Positions 43,582 to 52,058 of a stretch of 64,000 bases of DNA are shown here, piece after piece. The DNA comes from JAMQKA01 sp043951865 (GTDB taxonomy: Bacteria; Bacteroidota; Rhodothermia; Balneolales; Balneolaceae). The notes beneath the pieces were generated by a model. It made no database searches, was not told the DNA's origin, and was given only the letters and a program-made list of their open reading frames with translations. The stretch is from positions 109,452 through 173,451 of the forward strand of contig NZ_JBINJF010000007.1 in NCBI RefSeq assembly GCF_043951865.1, given 5' to 3'. The first letter of the stretch is position 1. Each line of letters opens with the position of its first letter. Position numbers and translations under genes: made by a program.

Positions 43582-44817
43582 TTATCCTATTTTTGTAATA
43601 TTAGCCTTAGTCTCTCCATCTAAAATATTTTGTAAGTGGTTACTCCACCGGTTCATGGCCTGCCTCTTCTCCTTCATATATCCGTGCCGGTCATAGATAG
43701 CGGTTACCTGATCATCTCCTGCCAGTCCTTTGTGATTCAGAATCTTTCCCAATACGGTACGATCCACGTTTAATTTAGCCATATAGGTCGCCACTGTACG
43801 CCTTAAATCATGGGGCCGGAAGTCAGACACTCCGGAATCTTTCTTCGTGTACCTTACGGCACGCTTAACCGATTGCAGCGGCTGGTTATCCAGTTTGGGT
43901 GAGGCAAACACATAATCAGAATCGCCGGTAACGGGTCGCATCTTCTCAATGAGATCCAAGGCCATATCAGATAGGGGAACCAGGTGCTCTTCTTTGTTTT
44001 TGGCAAGGGCGGCCGGAATGGTCCACACATCGCCGCGAATATCTTCCCACTTCATCTGCATGGTTTCAGTTTTTCGTTGTCCGGCAATAAGCAGCATTTT
44101 GAACACTGATTGTGTAGGCTCATTGAGCTGCTCAAAGTATTCCCAAAGATCCTGAATTTCTTCGGGCTTGTAGTACCGGTTTCGTCTTTTTTCAACCTTG
44201 CCACCCTTTTTGGTCTTGTTGTACTTGGGGATGCTGCTTACCAGGTTCACGTCTGCCAGGCCCCGATTAACAGCGAACGAAAAGATTTTAGAAAGCCGTG
44301 CCCTTATACGATTTGCCATTACTGGCGCGGGTTTCTTTCCATAGGCTTTATCATCTAACATGCTAATAATCTGATTTTTACTAATCTCTTTGATAGGGTA
44401 CTTGCCTAACTTGGGAACCAGTTCTACATCAATGATTCTCTTGTATTCCTCTCGTGTAGTCTCCCGCAGGGTTGGCAGATACTTCTCTTTAAACTCCTGG
44501 GCAACTTCTTTGAAGGTTTCGGGATCGGTTTCTCGTTTACGTTTCTGGCGTTCCGCTTGAGGGTCGATCCCCATATCAACCTTTGCCTTTATCTTAGTTA
44601 CATCCTTTCTGGCCTCTTTCAGAGATTTAGCGGGAAACGTCCCAATCTTTATTCGCCGTTGCTTACTATTGAAATAATACCGATACGTAAATGTTTTTGT
44701 GCCAGCCTTCGATAGTCGAAGCTGTAACCCCTTTTCGGTTTCATCATAATAGGTGGTTGGTTTTTCAGGTGCGTTTAACGCTTCGATAAATTGATGTGTC
44801 AGCTTCTTTTTAGGCAT
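43582..44817 (-). CDS. int: Tyrosine recombinase / integrase (DUF4102-type)
   Basis: A 411-residue site-specific recombinase. The N-terminal DUF4102-like arm-binding domain (LTHQFIEALNAPEKPTTYYD then KGLQLRLSKAGTKTFTYRY) precedes the SAM-like core-binding domain (~105-200). Catalytic residues: Arg in LIAGQRKTETMQMKW, His-x-x-Arg in RPHDLRRTVATYM, the NHKG histidine, and Tyr in IYDRHGYMKEKRQAM. This P4-type integrase commonly uses tRNA 3' ends, consistent with the tRNA-Val repeats. It reads inward from attR. Confidence 0.95.
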   Translation of the reverse strand: MPKKKLTHQFIEALNAPEKPTTYYDETEKGLQLRLSKAGTKTFTYRYYFNSKQRRIKIGTFPAKSLKEARKDVTKIKAKVDMGIDPQAERQKRKRETDPETFKEVAQEFKEKYLPTLRETTREEYKRIIDVELVPKLGKYPIKEISKNQIISMLDDKAYGKKPAPVMANRIRARLSKIFSFAVNRGLADVNLVSSIPKYNKTKKGGKVEKRRNRYYKPEEIQDLWEYFEQLNEPTQSVFKMLLIAGQRKTETMQMKWEDIRGDVWTIPAALAKNKEEHLVPLSDMALDLIEKMRPVTGDSDYVFASPKLDNQPLQSVKRAVRYTKKDSGVSDFRPHDLRRTVATYMAKLNVDRTVLGKILNHKGLAGDDQVTAIYDRHGYMKEKRQAMNRWSNHLQNILDGETKANITKIG

Positions 44818-44841
44818 ATCACCGCTTGGTTAGTTAATCCT

Positions 44842-44876
44842 GTGCCCAAATCTGAATTTGGGCACGATTTGGGCAC
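44842..44876 (+). promoter_or_regulatory. Right arm-type sites and hairpin of GTGCCCAAAT
   Basis: GTGCCCAAAT (44842-44851) and ATTTGGGCAC (44856-44865) form a perfect 10-bp inverted repeat, and a second ATTTGGGCAC follows at 44867-44876. The direct pair matches the left pair at 32569-32589 apart from one base. It lies 25 bp upstream of the integrase start, so it may serve both as an arm site and as an int operator. Confidence 0.6.
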
Positions 44877-44907
44877 AAGAATAGTAGGCACTTGGTCTAA
44901 TAAATGC

Positions 44908-45007
44908 GAACTAATAAGAACTATCTATGGTTTAATATACTTTCTTATCCCTTGATATTCAAAGAATTAGGCTATTTTAAGCGAAAATAAAAGAACTAAT
45001 AAGAACT
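44908..45007 (+). repeat. Two 15-bp direct repeats GAACTAATAAGAACT beside attR
   Basis: Exact copies at 44908-44922 and 44993-45007, 85 bp apart, ending 21 bp before attR. They have no counterpart that I can see on the left side. Candidate excisionase or integrase arm sites. Confidence 0.55.
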
Positions 45008-45028
45008 TTGACTGAAGCAAGTTGGATA

Positions 45029-45100
45029 TGCCTTACAAGCAGGGGGTCACTGGTTCGAATCCAGTACCACCCACATTTACATAAGTCGTTGGCCCTGAAT
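45029..45100 (+). repeat. attR: right 72-bp attachment repeat
   Basis: Identical to 32441-32512. It contains the tRNA-Val anticodon loop to the discriminator base plus 27 bp of flank, but lacks the acceptor 5' strand and D arm, so it does not encode a tRNA. Confidence 0.95.
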
Positions 45101-45302
45101 GGGTTAGCGGATTTTATGTTTTTCTATACTCTCCTATTTTATACCCTAATTCCATTTTGGGGTTACACAATACCTTGCTTACCGTTATTTAGCCTCTCGA
45201 ATAGGTGAATTTCTGTGCGTACTTGTATAACCCGGACTGTTCATTATTTTAATTAATCGTTGGCAAAATAGAGAAATAGAGACAAAACTAAACTATGGCA
45301 AG

Positions 45303-45749
45303 ATGAGACAATTATTTATTGTAATAATCCTATCTTTTATGACTGCTTCATGTGCAGGGCCGGAGACTGTGGCAAGGGATGAAGTTGTTAACGTAACAGG
45401 ATATGACTTTTCAGAATATACCGATCAAGGTTTTTTAATAACACCTGAACAGTATCTAGGGGAGTATCAGTCTATCGGACTAATAACACTAACCCAATGG
45501 CCTGCCGTAAGAAAAACGACTAGGCGAATTCCTGATTCAGATAGTAATACCGGATATCGAACCGTGGAGGAATTTTATCCTGAAGATATAAATGTTGAAA
45601 AGGCCATTGATGAAATTTATAAAGTAGCTAACGAAATGGGAGCAGATGCAATAGCTCGGTTTGATGTTACTTCCACCTCACGAATGAATGGCGATTTAAG
45701 GGTTCAAGGAGTAGAAATATCGGGCTTTGCTATTAAAAGGGACAACTAA
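45303..45749 (+). CDS. Hypothetical lipoprotein, 148 aa
   Basis: A lipoprotein signal (MRQLFIVIILSFMTASC, lipobox TASC) is followed by a small alpha/beta domain with NVEKAIDEIYKVANEMGADA and VTSTSRMNGDLRVQGVEISG. The MGADAI-strand-loop-strand ending resembles YbjQ/DUF4156-like surface domains, without a firm match. No neighbour gives a role. It lies just outside attR. Confidence 0.7.
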   Translation: MRQLFIVIILSFMTASCAGPETVARDEVVNVTGYDFSEYTDQGFLITPEQYLGEYQSIGLITLTQWPAVRKTTRRIPDSDSNTGYRTVEEFYPEDINVEKAIDEIYKVANEMGADAIARFDVTSTSRMNGDLRVQGVEISGFAIKRDN

Positions 45750-45828
45750 GTCTCATTCCGATTCTAAGGACCTATCTTTTCGCCAGGGGTATCCTGCCAT
45801 TGCTAAATTGAGCGGGTTTTCGCAGTCC

Positions 45829-45978
45829 CTACGGGTAAAGCCTGAAACTGAATATCTGGCCACCCACAATATGATCGTTGTCCTCATAATAGCGGATCAT
45901 CTCGGTAAAGGCGCGGTGGGAAAGCTCTTCTGGGTCGGTGGTTAGCTTGTTGCTCTCTTCCAGCAGCAGGTCAAACAT
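45829..45978 (-). pseudogene. Gene remnant, 49 codons
   Basis: An open segment from ATG 45976-45978 to TAG 45829-45831, beginning MFDLLLEESNKLTTDPEELS. It reads like the C-terminal end of a longer protein, but there is no continuation upstream because the sequence switches to the fic remnant. Parent gene not recognised. Confidence 0.35.
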
Positions 45979-45989
45979 ACTGTCGAGGC

Positions 45990-46408
45990 ACTATTGGATT
46001 TGGTGGCTTGAAGCACCAGCGGCAGCGCATGCGATTTAAAGGAACCAGTTCCTCCAAAATTGATGAAAAACTGGATATGGCTTTTTCCCATCTGGTTATA
46101 GATCCAGGGGATCCCATCGAAAATGCGATGCGATTTTACCAGCGCTTTGTCTATATCCACCCTTCTTATGATGCTAATGGCAGAATCGGGCGGGTAATTG
46201 TATCTACCTATCTCAACTTGTTTGGCTATTACGTCCAGTGGGGAGAATTCGATGGTCCTAACAATAGCAAATTCATCAATAAGTTGAATGCTTGTCACGA
46301 GAGAATGGAAGCGGCCATACTTTTGAAGAGTATTTTGGGTATCTCCTTTCTTTTTTCAAAAAGTATGTGATATCCGTAGATGAGTTGAGTGATTTTGAAA
46401 GGGAATAA
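45990..46408 (+). pseudogene. Broken Fic family gene (N-terminus lost, frameshifted)
   Basis: The Fic core is visible: FKGTSSSKIDEKLDMAFSHL, then RFVYIHPSYDANGRIGRVIV (motif HPxxDANGRxGR, with A for the usual G). Near 46310-46330 the frame breaks: the reading frame continuing from 46008 ends FLFSKSM, but another frame gives GYLLSFFKKYVISVDELSDF to a stop at 46406-46408, which fits the family C-terminus. The N-terminal helices are missing. Fic enzymes transfer AMP to targets; this copy is inactive. Confidence 0.75.
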
Positions 46409-46655
46409 AAAGAATTTTGACTTACTTCAAATATTTGAGTCAGATTTCTTGACCCTTTTTAGGCAAAAGTGTTCCTAATTAAACGAAAACCAAGAAATCT
46501 GAGCAATCCTAAAATTTTGCGGTAGGTTTGGCTAAGTCCGACCATCACTTTAGCCGTAACATATTCTTAATCTAATTATAATAGTTACAAAACCGAGTTT
46601 CCCATCCGATGTGTTAATATTTACTGCGTGATTTCACCGTCAGTAAATATGGAAG

Positions 46656-47243
46656 ATGGACAAACACAGCGATATCAAAGATTTAGCCAGGCGCCTGCGG
46701 ATGTCAGACCAGCAGGCCTTTTCAGAACTATATGAAATCTATCACGGCAAGCTCTTCCGGTTTGCCCTGAGCTACCTGAATTCTGAAACGGAGGCCGAAG
46801 ATGTAGTACACGATCTGTTTGTAAAGCTTTGGGAAAAACGGAACCTGATTCAGCCGGATCAAAATTTTGATTCCTACCTTTTTACCTTATCAAAGAATCA
46901 TATTCTCAATGTGATCAGAAATAAGAGAGTACGGCGCGAGTGCCACGATGAAATTCGCAGCTCAGGCTTAATTCCCCGTAATCCAACCCTTCAGCGTATT
47001 TCAGAAGCAGAGTATCAACATTTATACGACCAGGCACTGGCACAGCTCCCAAAACGGCGAAAAGAAGTATACCTGCTAAGCCGGCAGGAAGGTCTCACCT
47101 ATAAAGAAATTGCCGACAAGCTGGATATATCCAAAAATACGGTAGAAGTTCACATGGTCAGGTCTCTCAAATGCATTCGGCAGTCCCTGCTCAAAAAGGG
47201 CGATAATCGCATCCGGACGTTAATACAGCAACAATATTCCTGA
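46656..47243 (+). CDS. ECF sigma-70 factor
   Basis: A 195-residue extracytoplasmic-function sigma factor. Region 2 is AFSELYEIYHGKLFRFALSY with AEDVVHDLFVKLWEKR (~20-75), and region 4 is the HTH in REVYLLSRQEGLTYKEIADK with LDISKNTVEVHMVRSLKCIR. Sigma factors of this group are controlled by FecR anti-sigma proteins and turn on SusC/D operons when the transporter binds its ligand. The FecR gene follows 275 bp later. Confidence 0.92.
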   Translation: MDKHSDIKDLARRLRMSDQQAFSELYEIYHGKLFRFALSYLNSETEAEDVVHDLFVKLWEKRNLIQPDQNFDSYLFTLSKNHILNVIRNKRVRRECHDEIRSSGLIPRNPTLQRISEAEYQHLYDQALAQLPKRRKEVYLLSRQEGLTYKEIADKLDISKNTVEVHMVRSLKCIRQSLLKKGDNRIRTLIQQQYS

Positions 47244-47518
47244 CGAATTATAAGGCAACACCATTCTCTTTTATTCCGCAGAAGGCGGCTGAAACGGATC
47301 CGGCTGGAAAATCACCGGATTTAAACCCAACACTCCTATCTGCGTGAATCTACCTGATTCGCATTAGTATGAATGTTTAATGCAAATGGGAATAATGCAG
47401 CAATTCCCTGTCTGACATAGCACTTCCTCCCCCGGTGTTAAATAATTGTTAACTGCGTAATGGTTTTTGGCTGACTGTGTGTATAACCAGTAGCTAACAT
47501 GAAACCAATACGCTACGA

Positions 47519-48463
47519 ATGACCACGCACCACGATAATATACACAAGCGACGCTGGGAAAAAATAAATGCAGATCCCCTTGAGGATGTGCGTCGGAAGC
47601 AGATAAAGAACAGAATACGGCAAACACTTTCATTCGAAGAAGATCCGGTGAAAGCCACTTCTATTTTTTCCCTTCGCAGATCGTACATGGCCGCTGCATC
47701 GTTGCTGATACTGGTGTCCGTATGTGTGGGACTATTCATCAATTTTAATGCATCATCCAGCGAACAAGTAATGGCAAAATACAGCACAACGGTAGGAGAG
47801 ACCCTATCCATCACGCTCCCCGATGGCTCTAACGTTTGGTTAAATGCTGAGAGTAACTTAAGGGTACAAGCGGGTTATAACGAGCAGAACCGCCGGGTGG
47901 CCCTGGAAGGAGAAGCCTATTTTGAAGTTGCCCCTGATCCGGATCGCCCGTTCCAGGTACAAAGTGACGATTTGCTAACCCAGGTGCTTGGGACCCGATT
48001 CAATATTCGATCCTATCGCTCTGATCCCGTACGTCAAGTAACTGTCACAGAAGGTAAGGTCCGGGTTAAAAAAGCGACAAAAAATGAAGGAATAAACGTT
48101 GAGAAGCAATCTACGGTAGATCTTGGAGTGGGGGAGCAATTGGAGATTTGGCCCAGTGAAGATCGGCTTATTAAAAAGAAGGTTGCCAAGGCTGATCGCT
48201 TCACATCCTGGCGGAAAGGTATTTTGCTTTTTGAAAAGACCACATTACGGCAGGTGGCTGATGAACTTTATCGCCGTTTTGGAATTACAATGCTCTTTGC
48301 GGATCCCGAGCTCACCAATACGCGCATTACCGGTCGCTTTGATGATGAGAACTGGGAAGAAATCATTGAGATGATCTGCATTTCCACAAATTTAGGCTAC
48401 AAAACCGTTGATTCAACAGCAACAATCCATCGAACAAAAACAGAAATGAAAGGAGGACAATGA
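47519..48463 (+). CDS. FecR family anti-sigma factor
   Basis: A 314-residue single-pass inner-membrane protein. The N-terminal cytoplasmic segment (1-55) would bind the sigma factor; the TM helix is ~57-75 (YMAAASLLILVSVCVGLFIN). FecR domain: TTVGETLSITLPDGSNVWLN, GEAYFEVAPDPDRPFQVQSD and VTVTEGKVRV. A DUF4974-like domain (TTLRQVADELYRRFGITMLF) forms the C-terminus. It relays a signal from the STN domain of the adjacent SusC. Confidence 0.92.
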   Translation: MTTHHDNIHKRRWEKINADPLEDVRRKQIKNRIRQTLSFEEDPVKATSIFSLRRSYMAAASLLILVSVCVGLFINFNASSSEQVMAKYSTTVGETLSITLPDGSNVWLNAESNLRVQAGYNEQNRRVALEGEAYFEVAPDPDRPFQVQSDDLLTQVLGTRFNIRSYRSDPVRQVTVTEGKVRVKKATKNEGINVEKQSTVDLGVGEQLEIWPSEDRLIKKKVAKADRFTSWRKGILLFEKTTLRQVADELYRRFGITMLFADPELTNTRITGRFDDENWEEIIEMICISTNLGYKTVDSTATIHRTKTEMKGGQ

Positions 48464-48480
48464 TGGCATAGACACTACAT

Positions 48481-48513
48481 AAAAAAGCCGGATGTGCGGT
48501 AACACACCCGGCT
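48481..48513 (-). terminator. Hairpin between fecR and susC with minus-strand U-tract
   Basis: AGCCGG-ATGTG (48486-48496) and CACAC-CCGGCT (48503-48513) pair with a ~6-nt loop. On the minus strand the stem is followed by a T6 run (complement of 48481-48486), the shape of an intrinsic terminator, although no minus-strand gene ends here. In the plus-strand mRNA it is a stable hairpin in the 126-bp intercistronic gap, which could set the level of susC relative to fecR. Confidence 0.5.
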
Positions 48514-48589
48514 GAATAACTCAAAAAACAGCAATAGTAATTACTGTTTACCCCTATACGGGGTGAGCTTGCAAAATTAAAATTAAACT

Positions 48590-51500
48590 ATGAAAAAGTT
48601 ATTATCCAAATCAATTCTATTTGCCCTGGTTTTACTTTTTTCCACTCCGGGGTATGCCCAGCCAACACAATTTAATGAACTGGCTCAATACCAGTTACAG
48701 ATTCCGGGCCAAGACCAGGTTCTCACCATAACCAAGCAGAAGGTATCATTCGTAGCAGCCATCCAGAAGTTAGAGCAGCTAACGGGTTTATCTTTCATCT
48801 ATAGCCAGGATAAAATTAATCTTAACAAAAAGGTCTGGCTTAAAGCAGACCAACAACCCCTGAATGCCGTCCTCGATGAATTATGTGGCCAAGTGGGCGT
48901 TTCATATCATCTTCGATCCAACAAGATCATACTTTCAGCTGAAAACGAGTATTCACATATTTCAGCTTTGTTTCCATTCAGTGGGCAGGTACTGGACGGC
49001 GATTCAGGACTGCCACTTCCGGGCGTAAACATCCGTGTGAAAGGTACGGACCGGGGAACAACGACTGACAGTGAGGGTACCTTTTCGTTCAATGATCTGT
49101 CGGAAGGGGATCTGCTAGTCTTTAGCTTTATCGGTTACCAGGATAAAGTGGTGAGGATTCAAGATTCCGAAGAAATCACAGTGCGCCTCTATCCGCAGGC
49201 CAGTGAGCTTTCCGAAGTGGTGGTAACCGCTTTGAATATAGATCGGGAGCGCACCCGGCTGGGCTACTCCATCCAGAGTGTGAATGGAACCGATCTTGAC
49301 AACAGCAGCGAAACAAATGTCGTGAATGCCCTGAGCGGGAAAGTCTCCGGCATTAAGGTGACCAGTGCCGGCGGGGGCATCGGCAGTTCATCTCGTATTG
49401 TCATCCGTGGCGAAAATTCCATTACCGGGCAGAACCAGCCATTGTTTGTGATAGACGGCGTGCCGGTGGATAACAGCAACATCAAGTCTGGAACGGGCAG
49501 CTTTCGTCCGGATGCCGGGGGCAGCAAATCTGCTATAGACTACGGGAATACCATTAGCGATCTGAACCCGAACGATATCGAGTCGATAAGCGTGCTCAAG
49601 GGACCTAATGCGGCCGCACTTTACGGCTCGCGTGCCGCTAACGGTGTGGTACTGATTAAAACCAAGACCGGACAAGGTGCCGAAGGAATTGGGGTTACAG
49701 TTGAGTCCGGAGTGTCCTTTCAGCAACCGATGATTCTGCCGGATTATCAAAATGAATACGGCCAGGGCGTCGGGGATAATTTTGAATTCGTGGACGGTCG
49801 CAATGGCGTTAACGACGGTTCCGATATCAGCTTTGGACCGCCCCTGGATGAGGGACTTGAATTTGTTCAGTTCAATTCCAACGGCGAGCCAGCACCGTGG
49901 ATATCTCATCCCGACAATGTGAAAGACTTTTTCGAGACGGGCACGAAGTATTCAAACAATATTGCCATTACCGGCGGAGGAGAGCAGGCTGACTTCCGGC
50001 TGTCGTTCACCAATACCGAAGAAACGGGCATGGTCCCCAATACGGACTTGGGTCGGAATAATATTTCACTAAATGCAGGCACCCAACTAACTGACCAGTT
50101 TAACGCCCGGGCTTCCGTAAACTACGTAAAAACAAGCAGCGGAAACCGTATGGGAGGCGGTTACGACGATCAAAACGTGATGAAACAGTTTTTGTGGTTC
50201 GGCCGGCAGGTTGATATTCCCGCCCTGAAAGCCGAATACCAGGATCACGGTAACGAAGTGAACTGGAATACCAACTACCACAATAATCCGTACTTTATCG
50301 TAAACGAAAATACCAATGCACTGGACCGAGACCGCCTGTTCGGAAATCTTTCCCTTTCCTACAACGTAACCGAATGGCTTACAGCCCAGGCAAAAGCGGG
50401 CATCGATTTTTTCAACGATGTTCGGACGATCAAAAGAGCTTATAACGGGATTGAGTTTCCGGAGGGCGCGTTCACCGAAGATGTCTATAAAATATCGGAG
50501 CAGAATTATGAGTTTTTGCTTCGCGGTGAACAGAATATTTCCGAATATTTCTCACTCGATTTTTCGGCCGGCGGCAACTGGATGAAACACACCATGCGGC
50601 AAAATCTGGTGCAAGCGCGGCAGCTGGCGGTTCCCGGGGTCTATAATGTGGGAAATGCAAAAGGGATCCCCTTAGCCCAAAATCGATATGAAGAAAAACA
50701 GATCTACAGCGTGTACGGTCTTTCGGAGCTGGGATTCCGCGATTACCTGTTCCTGGAGGTGACGGCCCGAAACGACTGGTCGAGCACCCTGCCGTCCGAT
50801 AACAACTCCTATTTCTATCCGTCCGTATCACTGAGCGGCGTGCTCACCGAGATGTTTGATATCTCCGATAATGTGCTTGATTACGCCAAGCTGAGAGCCA
50901 GCTATGCAGAGGTCGGTTCCGACACCGATCCCTACCAGTTGAACCAGGTGTACAGTACCGCTGTCTCCAACTGGGGTGCCATCACTACAGCATCAGAATC
51001 GAACACGATTCCCAATAAAGGTCTTAAACCCCAGATTACCACTTCCTATGAAATTGGGGCCGATCTCCGCTTTTTGGATGGAAAACTTGCTTTTGATGTG
51101 ACCTGGTACGACATGTACACAAAGAACCAGATCGTCAGTTCAGGCATCTCAAGTTCTTCAGGATACAAGTCACAAATATTTAATGCCGGTAAAATTCAAA
51201 ACAGAGGAATTGAAGCGTCTGCATTTATTCAACCGCTCAATGCTTCAAGTCCATTCCAGTGGGATCTGACCGTCAACTATGCCCGCAATCGGAATGAAGT
51301 GCTGGAGCTGGCCGAAGGGGTAGATCGCCTGCGGCTGCCAAGTGGACGTCTCTTCAGGCTGGACGTTGTAGCAGTTGAAGGCGAACCTTTTGGTTCATTT
51401 TACGGTCGTGGTATGAGGCGCACCGAAGATGGTGAAATTATTTTCAAATCAAACGGTCTGCCAGATCTCTATGACGAGGGACGGATCCAGGGGAATTACC

Positions 51501-52033
51501 AGCCTGACTGGACTGGCGGTATCTCCAACACCTTCAGCTACGAGGGTCTTTCGCTGAATGTACTTATTGATGGTAGCATCGCTGGAGAGATTTACTCCGG
51601 CACCAACGTGATTGGCCGTCGTGCCGGTGTATTGGCCTCTACGCTTGAGGGGCGCGAAAATGGTATCGTTGGAGACGGTGTCGTCGAGAATCCCGATGGA
51701 TCGTACAGCCCGAATACCACCAACGTTTCGGCCTCTTCCTGGTACCTGGGATATTACGGGTATCACAACACTGAGATGAGTATTTTCGATGCCAGCTATA
51801 TCAAGCTCAGGGAAGTGACGCTGTCATACAATCTGCCGTACAGATGGCTGCAAAACCTGCCAATCAAGTCAGCCGACGTCTCTGTTACAGGGCGCAACCT
51901 GTTGTTGCTGCACAGTAACGCTCCCAATATTGATCCTGAAACGGCCATTGCCAATGATATAGCGCAGGGACTCGAGTTTGGCCAGATCCCTTCCGCACGG
52001 TCCGTCGGCTTCAATATTTCCCTCTCACTCTAA
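48590..52033 (+). CDS. SusC/RagA family TonB-linked outer membrane protein with STN domain
   Basis: A 1147-residue TonB-dependent transporter. Signal peptide 1-24; STN signalling domain ~48-108 (VSFVAAIQKLEQLTGLSFIY); carboxypeptidase-regulatory-like domain ~126-210 (GQVLDGDSGLPLPGVNIRVK); plug with VVNALSGKVSGIKVTSAGGG, IVIRGENSIT and LFVIDGVPVDN (~215-330); then a 22-strand barrel. It imports an oligomer captured by SusD, powered by TonB. The STN domain next to ECF/FecR genes indicates ligand-responsive autoregulation. Substrate unknown; no glycoside hydrolase is adjacent. Confidence 0.95.
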   Translation: MKKLLSKSILFALVLLFSTPGYAQPTQFNELAQYQLQIPGQDQVLTITKQKVSFVAAIQKLEQLTGLSFIYSQDKINLNKKVWLKADQQPLNAVLDELCGQVGVSYHLRSNKIILSAENEYSHISALFPFSGQVLDGDSGLPLPGVNIRVKGTDRGTTTDSEGTFSFNDLSEGDLLVFSFIGYQDKVVRIQDSEEITVRLYPQASELSEVVVTALNIDRERTRLGYSIQSVNGTDLDNSSETNVVNALSGKVSGIKVTSAGGGIGSSSRIVIRGENSITGQNQPLFVIDGVPVDNSNIKSGTGSFRPDAGGSKSAIDYGNTISDLNPNDIESISVLKGPNAAALYGSRAANGVVLIKTKTGQGAEGIGVTVESGVSFQQPMILPDYQNEYGQGVGDNFEFVDGRNGVNDGSDISFGPPLDEGLEFVQFNSNGEPAPWISHPDNVKDFFETGTKYSNNIAITGGGEQADFRLSFTNTEETGMVPNTDLGRNNISLNAGTQLTDQFNARASVNYVKTSSGNRMGGGYDDQNVMKQFLWFGRQVDIPALKAEYQDHGNEVNWNTNYHNNPYFIVNENTNALDRDRLFGNLSLSYNVTEWLTAQAKAGIDFFNDVRTIKRAYNGIEFPEGAFTEDVYKISEQNYEFLLRGEQNISEYFSLDFSAGGNWMKHTMRQNLVQARQLAVPGVYNVGNAKGIPLAQNRYEEKQIYSVYGLSELGFRDYLFLEVTARNDWSSTLPSDNNSYFYPSVSLSGVLTEMFDISDNVLDYAKLRASYAEVGSDTDPYQLNQVYSTAVSNWGAITTASESNTIPNKGLKPQITTSYEIGADLRFLDGKLAFDVTWYDMYTKNQIVSSGISSSSGYKSQIFNAGKIQNRGIEASAFIQPLNASSPFQWDLTVNYARNRNEVLELAEGVDRLRLPSGRLFRLDVVAVEGEPFGSFYGRGMRRTEDGEIIFKSNGLPDLYDEGRIQGNYQPDWTGGISNTFSYEGLSLNVLIDGSIAGEIYSGTNVIGRRAGVLASTLEGRENGIVGDGVVENPDGSYSPNTTNVSASSWYLGYYGYHNTEMSIFDASYIKLREVTLSYNLPYRWLQNLPIKSADVSVTGRNLLLLHSNAPNIDPETAIANDIAQGLEFGQIPSARSVGFNISLSL

Positions 52034-52058
52034 CGATTTAAAAACAAGTTTATCAATC

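Larger units (their letters stand above)
32441..45100. mobile_element. tRNA-Val-integrated 12.6-kb element, candidate phage satellite
   Basis: The element is bounded by 72-bp perfect direct repeats of the tRNA 3' half (32441-32512 and 45029-45100). All its genes read leftward, starting at the integrase next to the right repeat. Modules from right to left: integrase, orphan ORF, AlpA-like regulator, initiator with embedded iterons, DnaB-like helicase, Mu gpF-like head protein, small ORFs, coiled-coil protein, HGG zinc-finger protein, three MRL proteins, tail-fibre-like protein, proteasome-fold protein, small coiled-coil genes, Doc and partner. No large terminase, portal, major capsid, tape measure or lysis gene is recognised. 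ORFs are intact and tightly packed. A defective prophage is the main alternative. Confidence 0.85.

Noticed and set aside
45029..45104. Second tRNA-Val gene at attR
   Set aside because: Only the 3' portion is present; the acceptor 5' strand and D arm are missing.
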